From: PALSA-350 sp963794165
Lineage (GTDB): Bacteria; Acidobacteriota; Terriglobia; Terriglobales; Acidobacteriaceae
Assembly: GCA_963794165.1 (NCBI GenBank)
Contig: CAWCCT010000009.1
Location: forward strand, 310,001-374,000
Reading direction: 5' to 3'
DNA length: 64,000 nucleotides
Made by a program: the position numbers and the translations under genes. Below the pieces are notes generated by a model that worked only from the letters and a program-made list of their open reading frames with translations, was not told the DNA's origin and did no database searches. Each line of letters opens with the position of its first letter. The stretch's first letter is position 1. Positions 34,189 through 41,484 of this stretch are shown piece by piece.

Positions 34189-35064
34189 ATGGCATGCATA
34201 GAGGCACACGGGCTGCGTAAAGCCTACGGCGCAAAGATCGCGCTGGACGGCATCGATTTGCGGTTGGAAGAAGGGCGAATCCTCGGCCTCATCGGTCCCA
34301 ACGGAGCAGGCAAGACGACCGCCCTGAACGCGATCCTAGGCCTGACTCCGTACCAGGGGGAACTGAAAGTGCTGGGACGCAATCCGTGGACCGAGCGCGA
34401 CCAACTCATGTGCGACGTCTGTTTCATTGCCGATGTCGCCGTGCTGCCCCGCTGGATACGGGTCTCGCAAGCGATCGATTACGTTGCCGGCGTGCATCCG
34501 CGATTCGATCGCGCCAAAGCGGAGAGCTTTCTGGCCAGGACCACTATCAACCGCGCCAGCAAGGTGGGGGCATTATCCAAGGGCATGGTGGCTCAACTGC
34601 ACCTCGCTTTGGTGATGGCTATTGACGCGAAGTTGCTGGTGCTGGATGAGCCGACACTGGGCCTCGACATCCTGTATCGCAAGCAGTTCTACGATTCGTT
34701 GCTCAACGACTACTTCGATGGTCACCGCACCATCATTCTGACCACTCATCAGGTGGAAGAAATCGAGCACGTGCTCACGGATGTGATGTTCATCCACCGC
34801 GGTCGCATCGTATTCAATCGCAGCGTGGAAGAACTGGAGTCGCGCTACCTCGAAGTTACGGTGCGGCCGGAGCAGGTCGCCGCGGCTCGGGCGCTCAAGC
34901 CGATGTACCAGCGTGAAGTGTTGGGGCGCAGCATTCTGCTGTTTGATCATATCGATCGTCAGCAGCTGGCCGCTCTGGGCGAAGTGCGGACCGCCGGCAT
35001 CGTGGACTTGTTTGTGGCCGTAGTCGGCGATCAAGCCAACCAGGCAACAGGAGCGGCGCGATGA
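34189..35064 (+). CDS. ABC transporter ATP-binding protein (YtrB-like)
   Basis: The 291-residue protein has Walker A GPNGAGKTT (36-44), a Q-loop region, the signature GALSKGMVAQLHLAL (LSKGM replaces LSGGQ, as in YtrB-like ATPases), Walker B LLVLDEPTLGLD and an H-loop TTHQVEE. The C-terminal about 80 residues are the usual extra domain. It powers the permease encoded next, whose ATG overlaps its stop by 4 nt. Substrate is not known. The position before alkane genes makes lipid-related export a possibility only. Confidence 0.92.
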   Translation: MACIEAHGLRKAYGAKIALDGIDLRLEEGRILGLIGPNGAGKTTALNAILGLTPYQGELKVLGRNPWTERDQLMCDVCFIADVAVLPRWIRVSQAIDYVAGVHPRFDRAKAESFLARTTINRASKVGALSKGMVAQLHLALVMAIDAKLLVLDEPTLGLDILYRKQFYDSLLNDYFDGHRTIILTTHQVEEIEHVLTDVMFIHRGRIVFNRSVEELESRYLEVTVRPEQVAAARALKPMYQREVLGRSILLFDHIDRQQLAALGEVRTAGIVDLFVAVVGDQANQATGAAR

Positions 35065-35978
35065 ACACCCAGGCCCTTACCGATACTCCCCTCGAAACGC
35101 AGGCAACTGCGGTCATCCCGGCGAGCCGGCGCCTGTTCTGGTCTGTGAAGCGCGAACTGTGGGAGTACCGCTCACTCTATCTCGCGCCTCTCGCCGTCGC
35201 CGCGTTGTTTCTGGCCGCGTTCCTGTTCAGCGCGATTCATCCGCCACGCAATATGCGGGTTGCATCCGCGCTGAACCCGGCGCAGCCCCTGAAGCTGCTG
35301 GAGCAGCCCTACACCGTAGCCGCGTTTTTTATGATGGGGACCACTTTTTTAGTTGCGATGTTCTACTGTCTGGACGCGCTCTACAGCGAACGCCGGGATC
35401 GCAGCATTTTGTTCTGGAAATCGCTGCCGGTTTCCGATCTCACCACGGTACTAGCCAAGGCAGCGATTCCTCTGCTGTTTCTGCCCTTGCTCACGTTCGT
35501 GATTACCGTCGTCATGCAATTGATCATGATGCTGCTCAGCAGCGTTGTGATGCTGGCTCGCGGCCAAACTGTGTCGACGCTATGGACGCATTTGCCGTTC
35601 TTCCAGATGTCGCTGGCGCTGCTGTTCCACCTCATGGGCATGCATTCGCTCTGGTATGCCCCCTTGTATTGCTGGCTGCTGCTGATCTCGGCCTGGGCCC
35701 GCCGCGCGCCATTGCTCTGGGCCGTGTTACCGCCCGCCGTGATTGCAGCAGTGGAGAAGATTGCCTTCAATACCTCCCATTTCGCCACCATGCTGGGGAA
35801 CCGTTTTGGCGGCGGACAGAGTCCTGAGTTCGATGACCACGCCATGATGGTGGTTCCCCTAACCGCTCTCGATGTAGGTAATTTCCTCATCAGCCCGGGT
35901 TTGTGGATTGGGCTGGCATTCGCCGCGTTATTCCTAGCTGCAGCGGTCCGCTTGCGTCGCTACAGGGAACCGATCTGA
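35061..35978 (+). CDS. ABC transporter permease (ABC-2-like membrane subunit)
   Basis: The 305-residue protein has about six membrane helices: LYLAPLAVAALFLAAFLFSA, AAFFMMGTTFLVAMFYCLDA, IPLLFLPLLTFVITVVMQLI, PLYCWLLLISAWARRAPLLW, AVLPPAVIAAVEKIAF and GLWIGLAFAALFLAAAVRLR. Between helices 2 and 3 is YSERRDRSILFWKSLPVSDL, a conserved cytoplasmic segment of ABC-2 permeases paired with YtrB-like ATPases. It overlaps the ATPase gene by 4 nt. Its stop lies 32 bp before the ADO-like gene, so read-through is likely. Confidence 0.88.
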   Translation: MNTQALTDTPLETQATAVIPASRRLFWSVKRELWEYRSLYLAPLAVAALFLAAFLFSAIHPPRNMRVASALNPAQPLKLLEQPYTVAAFFMMGTTFLVAMFYCLDALYSERRDRSILFWKSLPVSDLTTVLAKAAIPLLFLPLLTFVITVVMQLIMMLLSSVVMLARGQTVSTLWTHLPFFQMSLALLFHLMGMHSLWYAPLYCWLLLISAWARRAPLLWAVLPPAVIAAVEKIAFNTSHFATMLGNRFGGGQSPEFDDHAMMVVPLTALDVGNFLISPGLWIGLAFAALFLAAAVRLRRYREPI

Positions 35979-36010
35979 TTGGCCATTTAACTCAAAGTCC
36001 AGGAGGACAC

Positions 36011-36772
36011 ATGGAACCCGTACTCGATCTGAACTGCTCACTTCCCGCTGAGTATAATTCTGCGTCTTCCACTGCCCCGATCTGGCAAGACGTGCTGGCG
36101 CAGGCCGTGACCGGCGAACTACTCGCCGCGATGAACTACACCTCGTTGTCGGAGATTTGTGACGATCCCGCGGAAGTAGCCGATGCGTTGGAACATGCGA
36201 CGGGCGAAAAGGGGCATGCCGCCGCGTTCTCCGCCGAGGGCCGCAGGATTGGGGTGGACGTGCCCAATAATGTGAACGGAAAGCATTGGAAGCGGCTCCG
36301 CGAAGCATTCCTGCGCTGCGTAACAGCCCGCGACTTTATTGGCTGCCTGATTGTGCAGGAGATCATGCTTGAATCCTTCGCGGTCGCCAGCTATGCGCGG
36401 GTGGGGAAGGTGGCGCCCGGCAGTATGGGCAAGACCTTCACCGCGATCGCAGCGGAGGAAGAAGAGCACATTGGGCACGCGATGGAAATTCTCAAAACCG
36501 AGCGCGCTCTGGACGCCCAGCGCTTCGATGACAAGCTATACCGTCTGCATCTTGAGGTAATGACCATCCTGGCGGAAATGCTCGCCAGGGATTGCAGGCA
36601 AGGACATTGCGAAGTTTGCCACGGCAGCTGTGTCAAACCATCGCTCCCCGACGTCAGCTTGAGTGCCGCCGAGTTACGCGGAGCGTCTCTGCATCAGTAT
36701 TTGAAAACGCTGGACAAGCTAGGGCTGCCGGGGGAGGTAACGCTCGTATGGGTAGCGCAGTTGCCGGTGTAG
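36011..36772 (+). CDS. ado: Long-chain fatty aldehyde-deformylating oxygenase homologue (ADO, alkane synthesis)
   Basis: A 253-residue ferritin-like di-iron protein. Cyanobacterial ADO turns fatty aldehydes into Cn-1 alkanes plus formate, using O2 and electrons. The six metal ligands appear kept: Glu36 (VTGELLAAMNY), Glu66 and His69 (TGEKGHAAAF), Glu121 (IVQEIMLESFAVASY), and Glu150 and His153 (AAEEEEHIGHAMEIL). The GCLIVQEIMLESFAVASY stretch is strongly ADO-like. A C-terminal cluster Cys195, Cys200, Cys203 (next to His204), Cys207 (CRQGHCEVCHGSC) is not in cyanobacterial ADO as I recall it and could bind a metal. AGGAGG lies 4 nt before the ATG. The next gene is the matching acyl-ACP reductase, which strongly supports the call. 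Confidence 0.85.
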   Translation: MEPVLDLNCSLPAEYNSASSTAPIWQDVLAQAVTGELLAAMNYTSLSEICDDPAEVADALEHATGEKGHAAAFSAEGRRIGVDVPNNVNGKHWKRLREAFLRCVTARDFIGCLIVQEIMLESFAVASYARVGKVAPGSMGKTFTAIAAEEEEHIGHAMEILKTERALDAQRFDDKLYRLHLEVMTILAEMLARDCRQGHCEVCHGSCVKPSLPDVSLSAAELRGASLHQYLKTLDKLGLPGEVTLVWVAQLPV

Positions 36773-37863
36773 CTGGAGTTGATTTCGCTTTGATCGGGCA
36801 TCAGGAGAGTTGGCGCGCGGCTGCGGACGTCCTCGCAGTATTGCGGGGACCGGAGCGCACGCCTCTGCCCGACGACGAGATCCGCGACATCCTGCCATGG
36901 ATCCCTCCCCGGACAGTCTGTCACGTCGAAGTGGCTTCGTTAACCGGCGCGAAAGCACGCGGCCTTTACATCGACTCTTTCATTGCTCCTGACCGTCTTG
37001 AAGACGCCTACGTGCGCGACAACATCGCTCGTGTTCGCGCGGCAGCGGGCTGTGCGATCAACGCAGCCGCAAAGATTGTGAGTCTCGGTGGTTTCAGTTC
37101 CATCCTGATCGAGGGTAACTTCAATCAGCTTCCGAAAAGGCGCGCTACGGTCTTCACCACCGGCAATACGTTGACCGTTGCCTTCATCGTCCAGGGCATT
37201 AGAAAGATGTGCGCGCTGGAGGACCGGAACCTGCGAAGATCCACGCTGCTTATCGTTGGGGCGACCGGAGATTTGGGTTCCGGATGTGCTCGTTGCTTGG
37301 CCCCCGGCGTAAGGCGTGTTCAACTCTGCGCGCGCAACTTGGAGCGGCTACGCAGGCTCGCTGCGGAATTAGAAGCCGATGGTGTGGAGGTGGAGATAGC
37401 GACCGAAGTCCGGCATTTCTCCTATGCAGCCGACGTTGTGATCTGCGCGGCAAGCTTGGCATCCTCCGCACTTCTGTTGGAACGGATCGCGCCCGACGCA
37501 ATTATTTGCGATGCGGGCTATCCCAAGAACCTTTCTCCGATAGTCAAAATGCCTGGCGCCAAAGTTTTCTTTGGAGGTCTGGGGCAAGTCATGGGAGGAC
37601 TGAGCTTCAAACCGGATTTTCACGGGATCCTGAACCGGCATCCATTCCCCGATGTGGTTCATGGCTGTTTACTCGAAGGTATGGCTCTCGCATTGGAGCG
37701 CCGTTTCGAGCCCTTCTCTCAGGGAAGAGGCTTCATCACCCCGCAGCGGGTGCAAGAGATGGAGACCATAGCCGGGCGCCATGGAATCTATCTTGCACCC
37801 CTCTACAACGCCGATGGACCAGTGGAAGCCGCGCTCGATTACCGCGTCGCGACAGTCGCGTAG
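36748..37863 (+). CDS. aar: Long-chain acyl-[acyl-carrier-protein] reductase homologue (AAR)
   Basis: A 371-residue protein. AAR reduces acyl-ACP to fatty aldehyde with NADPH through a Cys thioester and feeds ADO. Seen here: FALIGHQESW at the N-terminus, SLGGFSSILIEGNF, FTTGNTLTVAF (136-146), the nucleotide site VGATGDLGSG (170-179), AGYPKNLSP (256-264) and Cys307 in VVHGCLLEGMALALE, which aligns with the catalytic Cys of cyanobacterial AAR. The C-terminus (ETIAGRHGIYLAPL) also matches. The ATG at 36748 overlaps the ADO gene by 25 bp; no better start is seen. Together the two genes would make alkanes or alkenes from fatty acyl-ACP. Confidence 0.87.
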   Translation: MGSAVAGVAGVDFALIGHQESWRAAADVLAVLRGPERTPLPDDEIRDILPWIPPRTVCHVEVASLTGAKARGLYIDSFIAPDRLEDAYVRDNIARVRAAAGCAINAAAKIVSLGGFSSILIEGNFNQLPKRRATVFTTGNTLTVAFIVQGIRKMCALEDRNLRRSTLLIVGATGDLGSGCARCLAPGVRRVQLCARNLERLRRLAAELEADGVEVEIATEVRHFSYAADVVICAASLASSALLLERIAPDAIICDAGYPKNLSPIVKMPGAKVFFGGLGQVMGGLSFKPDFHGILNRHPFPDVVHGCLLEGMALALERRFEPFSQGRGFITPQRVQEMETIAGRHGIYLAPLYNADGPVEAALDYRVATVA

Positions 37864-38129
37864 GTCCCCGCTCCGTTTCTGCTGGCTTTGTATAGGGCAC
37901 GATTTTAGAGTCCGCGTGAGACCCTCCTGCAAACGATGATGGGTGCCCCAGGTCTCGCTTTTGAGACCTGGGATCCTTCACGCAAATGCCCGGGAATTCT
38001 CTCCAAAACATTTTCTGCGGATGCACCGTCGCAGGCGCTAAAAGGCCCAATTCTCTTTCGGCTCTTTCCGGCCCGACTAAAGCCGCTCCCCGATACAAAG
38101 CATCGATCGCAATCACGAAATCGTGAGTG
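37864..38129. repeat. Repeat-filled convergent gap with a terminator-like hairpin
   Basis: A 10-bp stem CCCAGGTCTC / GAGACCTGGG with a 6-nt loop (37947-37972) follows the AAR gene and could end its transcript. It resembles the CCCACATCTCGC hairpins elsewhere, including the GGGTGCCCCA lead-in. Around it, 37885-37925 and 38040-38105 are diverged copies of the GCTTTGTATA ... CCCGACT unit of the 28073-28347 palindrome. No gene is seen. Confidence 0.65.
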
Positions 38130-39068
38130 CTAACGCGCTCTTCGTCCGCGCTCCAAGGATGGCGGTCGGATGAGAAGCGTCTCTGCTGTAGAGCGGCCGG
38201 GAGAGGTCCCGTGTTTTCGAAAATACTCACGATAGGCGGTAGGCGTCATCTGGCGAACCCGGCGAAACTGCCTATTGAAGTTGGCCAGATTCGACAATCC
38301 CACCTCATGCGCGATCATGCTTACGGGGAGGTCGGTCTCCCCTAGCCGCATGCAGGCGCGCCCGACGCGAAGTTTACTAAGGTAGCTGCTCACACTTTCG
38401 CCGGTGTGTTTCACGAAGAGCCGGTGCAGGGATCGTGGCGAAGTGTTGCCGATTCTACACAGCGCGTCAACTCTTAGAGGTTCCGGAAAGCGCTTGTGGA
38501 GATGATTGAGCACACGCGTAAGTTGCGCCGGTTCCTCATCAGACTTGGCAGGCACGATAGCTCCAGCCTGGGAAAGCTGGGTAGCCGGAGACTGGGCCAG
38601 TTCCAGCAGAAGGTCGAGGGCGGTATGCAGACGCGACGTCGCACTTTCGCCCAGGAGTCCTGCTCGAAGGTTCATCACTCGTGTTGCTGCCTCACTGCTG
38701 AACGCCAACCCGGTGGAGGCATTCCGCAGCAGCTTTCGGAGATTCGCATACTCGGGCAGAACCTCGGCCACTTGAAGCGCCCAGGCTCCTGAAAACCAGA
38801 TCACAATGGCAGTGTGCGGATCTTCCTCACAGAGCGTAGCCGTAGACGCCCAGGTGTGCGGCATGTCAGAAGGCACAAGAGCAAGATCAGGCGCCTGATA
38901 CTGACTGATGTGATCGCCGATGAAGCGCCAGCCACGGCTATTCAAAGTCAATGTGAGTTCGTACTCCGGATGATGGTGCCACTCAAACGGAATCTCCGCC
39001 ACGCGACGGTGGTACACGCGCAGAGAGCAGCCCTTGGGAAACGTGATCCGCTCGAAATTCGGTTTCAT
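38130..39068 (-). CDS. AraC-family transcriptional regulator with cupin-like N-terminus
   Basis: The 312-residue protein has an N-terminal cupin/AraC-binding-like domain (PFEWHHHPEYELTLTLNSRG, then APDLALVPSDMPHTW). The C-terminus has two helix-turn-helices of AraC type (LRVDALCRIGNTSPRSLHRL, then DLPVSMIAHEVGLSNLANFN and RQFRRVRQMTPTAYREYFRK). It probably senses a small carbon compound. It is divergent from the DUF1479 gene, 118 bp away, and is the likely regulator of that gene. Confidence 0.92.
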   Translation of the reverse strand: MKPNFERITFPKGCSLRVYHRRVAEIPFEWHHHPEYELTLTLNSRGWRFIGDHISQYQAPDLALVPSDMPHTWASTATLCEEDPHTAIVIWFSGAWALQVAEVLPEYANLRKLLRNASTGLAFSSEAATRVMNLRAGLLGESATSRLHTALDLLLELAQSPATQLSQAGAIVPAKSDEEPAQLTRVLNHLHKRFPEPLRVDALCRIGNTSPRSLHRLFVKHTGESVSSYLSKLRVGRACMRLGETDLPVSMIAHEVGLSNLANFNRQFRRVRQMTPTAYREYFRKHGTSPGRSTAETLLIRPPSLERGRRAR

Positions 39069-39186
39069 GGCTCACCGATTCGGCCACTGGTTGGGTTGGC
39101 GTTGTCCGAATTGTATCGGAAGTTGGCCCAACTGCATCAGGCGCGATCCACTCGCAGCGCTAGAGTGGTTGACGTGAGGGAAACAC

Positions 39187-40476
39187 ATGGAATTTCAGAT
39201 TGACAATCTACCGCAAGCAATCCAGGCCACTAAGAAGTTACTGCGCCAGGCTCTCCCCAACCATGCCGAGGTCTTTCGTCAAGTTGAGGCGGAGATGCGC
39301 CGCCGAGTCGACGTCATCGTCAGCGAGCGCGAGTCAGGCCAGGTGGTCATACCCGTCGTGCAGTATGCAGACGTCGCCTCGGGTGCGGTATCCCCGCAGT
39401 TGATAGCGAAGATAAAGGATCGTGGGGCTTGCATTGTCCGCGGGACGTTCGACCAGGCCCAAGCCCAAGCATGGGACAACGAGATCGCGGCCTACGTGGA
39501 AGAAAACGGCCTGGATGCCAAGCTGGCCAACGCCGCCGAGGACAAGTATTTTGGCACGCTGGCATCGGCCAAGCCGCAGATCTACGGCATTTACTGGTCG
39601 CGTCCGCAGGTCGAAGCGCGGCAGTCGGAGTCGCTCACCCGTGTGCGCGTCTTTCTAAACAATCTGTGGCGGGCGGAGAGTGAGGGGCAGAGGCACTTTG
39701 ACCCCAACCAGGTGCCCGTTTATGCGGATCGGATTCGCCGGCGCCCACCGGGATCGGCCTCACTTGGACTTTCGCCTCACGTCGACGGAGGGTCGGTAGA
39801 GCGCTGGCTCGATGAGAATTTCCGCAAGGTATACCGCCATGTATTCTCTGGAAACTGGCGTGAGTACAACGCCTACGATGCGGCGTATCGTCCCGAGGCG
39901 CGCGAAGTACCGTCCCCAGCAGTCTGTTCGATGTTTCGCACTTTCCAGGGATGGACGGCACTTACTCGCCAGGGCAAGGGCGACGGCACACTCCAACTGA
40001 TTCCGATCGCCGAATCGATGGTCTATGTGTTGCTGCGCGCTCTGCAGGATGACGTCCCGGAAGACGACCTCTGCGGCGCCCAGCCTGGGCGGGCACTCTC
40101 TGTGAATCCGCAGTACCACAGTCTCTTGATAGAAGCTTTGTCCTCTATCCCGACAATGGATCCCGGAGACACCGTCTTCTGGCACTCCGATGTCGTCCAC
40201 GCAGTTGAGAACGAGCACCGCGGAAGCGGCTACAGCAACGTCATGTACATTGCCTCGACACCCGGCTGTGCGAAGAACACCGCGTACCTCGCCAGACAGG
40301 CGCCTACCTTTCTTGCTGGCAAGACACCGCCCGACTTTGCGCCCGACGATTTTGAAGTCGATTTCAAAGGCCGCGGAACGGAGGCAGACTTAACGCCGTT
40401 AGGCCGCTCTCAACTCGGACTCCCGCCTTTGGCGCGGAAAGAGGCAATGCAGGTCTTCGCGTCCGAATCGGCGTAG
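39187..40476 (+). CDS. DUF1479 (YbiU-like) putative Fe(II)/2-oxoglutarate-type oxygenase
   Basis: The 429-residue length fits DUF1479 proteins such as E. coli YbiU. Motifs include VIPVVQYADV, KIKDRGACIVRGTFDQAQA, YGIYWSRPQVEARQS, GLSPHVDGGSVERW with a likely His-x-Asp metal pair, FRTFQGWTALTRQGKGDGTL and DPGDTVFWHSDVVHAVENEH with the distal His. The double-stranded beta-helix and HxD...H triad suggest a non-haem iron oxygenase, but no reaction is established for the family. It is divergent from an AraC regulator and converges on the peroxiredoxin gene. Confidence 0.88.
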   Translation: MEFQIDNLPQAIQATKKLLRQALPNHAEVFRQVEAEMRRRVDVIVSERESGQVVIPVVQYADVASGAVSPQLIAKIKDRGACIVRGTFDQAQAQAWDNEIAAYVEENGLDAKLANAAEDKYFGTLASAKPQIYGIYWSRPQVEARQSESLTRVRVFLNNLWRAESEGQRHFDPNQVPVYADRIRRRPPGSASLGLSPHVDGGSVERWLDENFRKVYRHVFSGNWREYNAYDAAYRPEAREVPSPAVCSMFRTFQGWTALTRQGKGDGTLQLIPIAESMVYVLLRALQDDVPEDDLCGAQPGRALSVNPQYHSLLIEALSSIPTMDPGDTVFWHSDVVHAVENEHRGSGYSNVMYIASTPGCAKNTAYLARQAPTFLAGKTPPDFAPDDFEVDFKGRGTEADLTPLGRSQLGLPPLARKEAMQVFASESA

Positions 40477-40584
40477 CCCCGCAGGCCCCTCCACTCGCCA
40501 CGCAGCGGTCGGGAAGACAATTTTAAGTGGTAACGGAACCTACACCGCGCATACACACTAACTTGTCATCCCGACCGGAGCGTA

Positions 40585-40691
40585 CCCGGATTTCCTGCCA
40601 CGCAGCAGTAGACGCGCCCGCGTGTGCGCCTTTCCGTAAAGAAAGGCGCATGAATCGCGCCAACGCCACCAAGATCCACAGGAAATCCGGG
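40585..40691. mobile_element. 107-bp MITE-like element inserted into a dispersed repeat
   Basis: The element has 13-bp perfect terminal inverted repeats, CCCGGATTTCCTG (40585-40597) and CAGGAAATCCGGG (40679-40691). GTA flanks both sides (40582-40584 and 40692-40694), as a 3-bp target duplication would. Removing it and one GTA restores the repeat seen intact at 18080-18125 (CCGGAGCGTAGCGGAGTGG). Inside is a hairpin TGCGCCTTTC / GAAAGGCGCA (40625-40650). It has no coding capacity. The host repeat spans about 40562-40718, and the rest of 40477-40756 holds no gene. Confidence 0.72.
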
Positions 40692-40756
40692 GTAGCGGAG
40701 TGGAGGGACCTGCGGTTCGCTTGGCGGCCTTAACAACTCTGAAGGGTACCGGGCCT

Positions 40757-41401
40757 CTACGGCAGAAGCACATCCAGCACATCCCGTGGTTCAGGCCGAA
40801 CCCTGAAATCGGCATGGGCATCGGCAAACAGCACCGTGCCATCACGCCCCAGGATATACGTCGCCGGCAGCGGGAGCCGCCAGCTCGCATCCCCATTCAC
40901 CAAGGGGATATTCACCAGAATGCTGCGGTAATACCGCTGTTGTGAAGGCGCAACTGAGTAAGCCAACCCAAATTGCGCTGCCACTTGGCATCCCGCATCC
41001 GTGAGCACGGGAAACCCTAACCCATGCTGCACCGCGGTAAAGTCGTTCTGACGCACGGTCTGCGGAGAAATCCCTATCAGCAGTGCGCCCCGCTTGCGGA
41101 CGGCTCCATACAAGTCCCGCCACGTCTCCAGTTCGGTAACGCAGTAAGGGCACCACCGTCCGCGAAAGAAGTTGATCACCAACGGTCCCAGGGCCAACAG
41201 ATCGCTACTGCGGATAATCCGGCCGCCGGCGTCAGGCAAGGCAAATTCCGGAGCCCTCGAGCCAACCGGCAGAATCCTCTCCTCCACCCCCGCTGCGTAG
41301 AGTTCTGCAACTGCGCGCTCGCTGATCTCAAGCCGCTCCGGCTGGACAAGGTTCCGCGTGTTGGCCGTGATCTGGTCGAGTTGGTCTTGCAGTTTCGACA
41401 T
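40757..41401 (-). CDS. Peroxiredoxin-like AhpC/TSA-family protein
   Basis: The ATG at 41401 (MSKLQDQLDQITANTRNLVQ) gives 214 residues; upstream in-frame sequence is not convincing. An N-terminal helical extension is followed by a thioredoxin-fold AhpC/TSA domain: GSRAPEFALPDAGGRIIRSS, LVINFFRGRWCPYCVTELET with a CPYC active site, ALLIGISPQ and FPVLTDAGCQVAAQFGL. The CxxC pair instead of a lone peroxidatic Cys suggests a PrxQ-like or thiol-disulfide oxidoreductase. It is probably a cytoplasmic peroxide-reducing enzyme. Confidence 0.88.
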   Translation of the reverse strand: MSKLQDQLDQITANTRNLVQPERLEISERAVAELYAAGVEERILPVGSRAPEFALPDAGGRIIRSSDLLALGPLVINFFRGRWCPYCVTELETWRDLYGAVRKRGALLIGISPQTVRQNDFTAVQHGLGFPVLTDAGCQVAAQFGLAYSVAPSQQRYYRSILVNIPLVNGDASWRLPLPATYILGRDGTVLFADAHADFRVRPEPRDVLDVLLP

Positions 41402-41484
41402 ACTCAGGTTTTGGACGCGGCCAATCCGCTTTGGTTTCAACAATGATTGCAATCGATTTGAGCCGCTAAAGGATTCGTCTGCTG

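Noticed and set aside
36593..36634. c-type cytochrome haem site (CxxCH) in the ADO homologue
   Set aside because: The protein has no signal peptide and a ferritin-like fold, so covalent haem attachment is unlikely.
33817..37863. Recent horizontal transfer of the alkane gene block from a cyanobacterium
   Set aside because: The proteins are well diverged from cyanobacterial forms, and the base and codon look is like the neighbours; no mobile genes flank the block.
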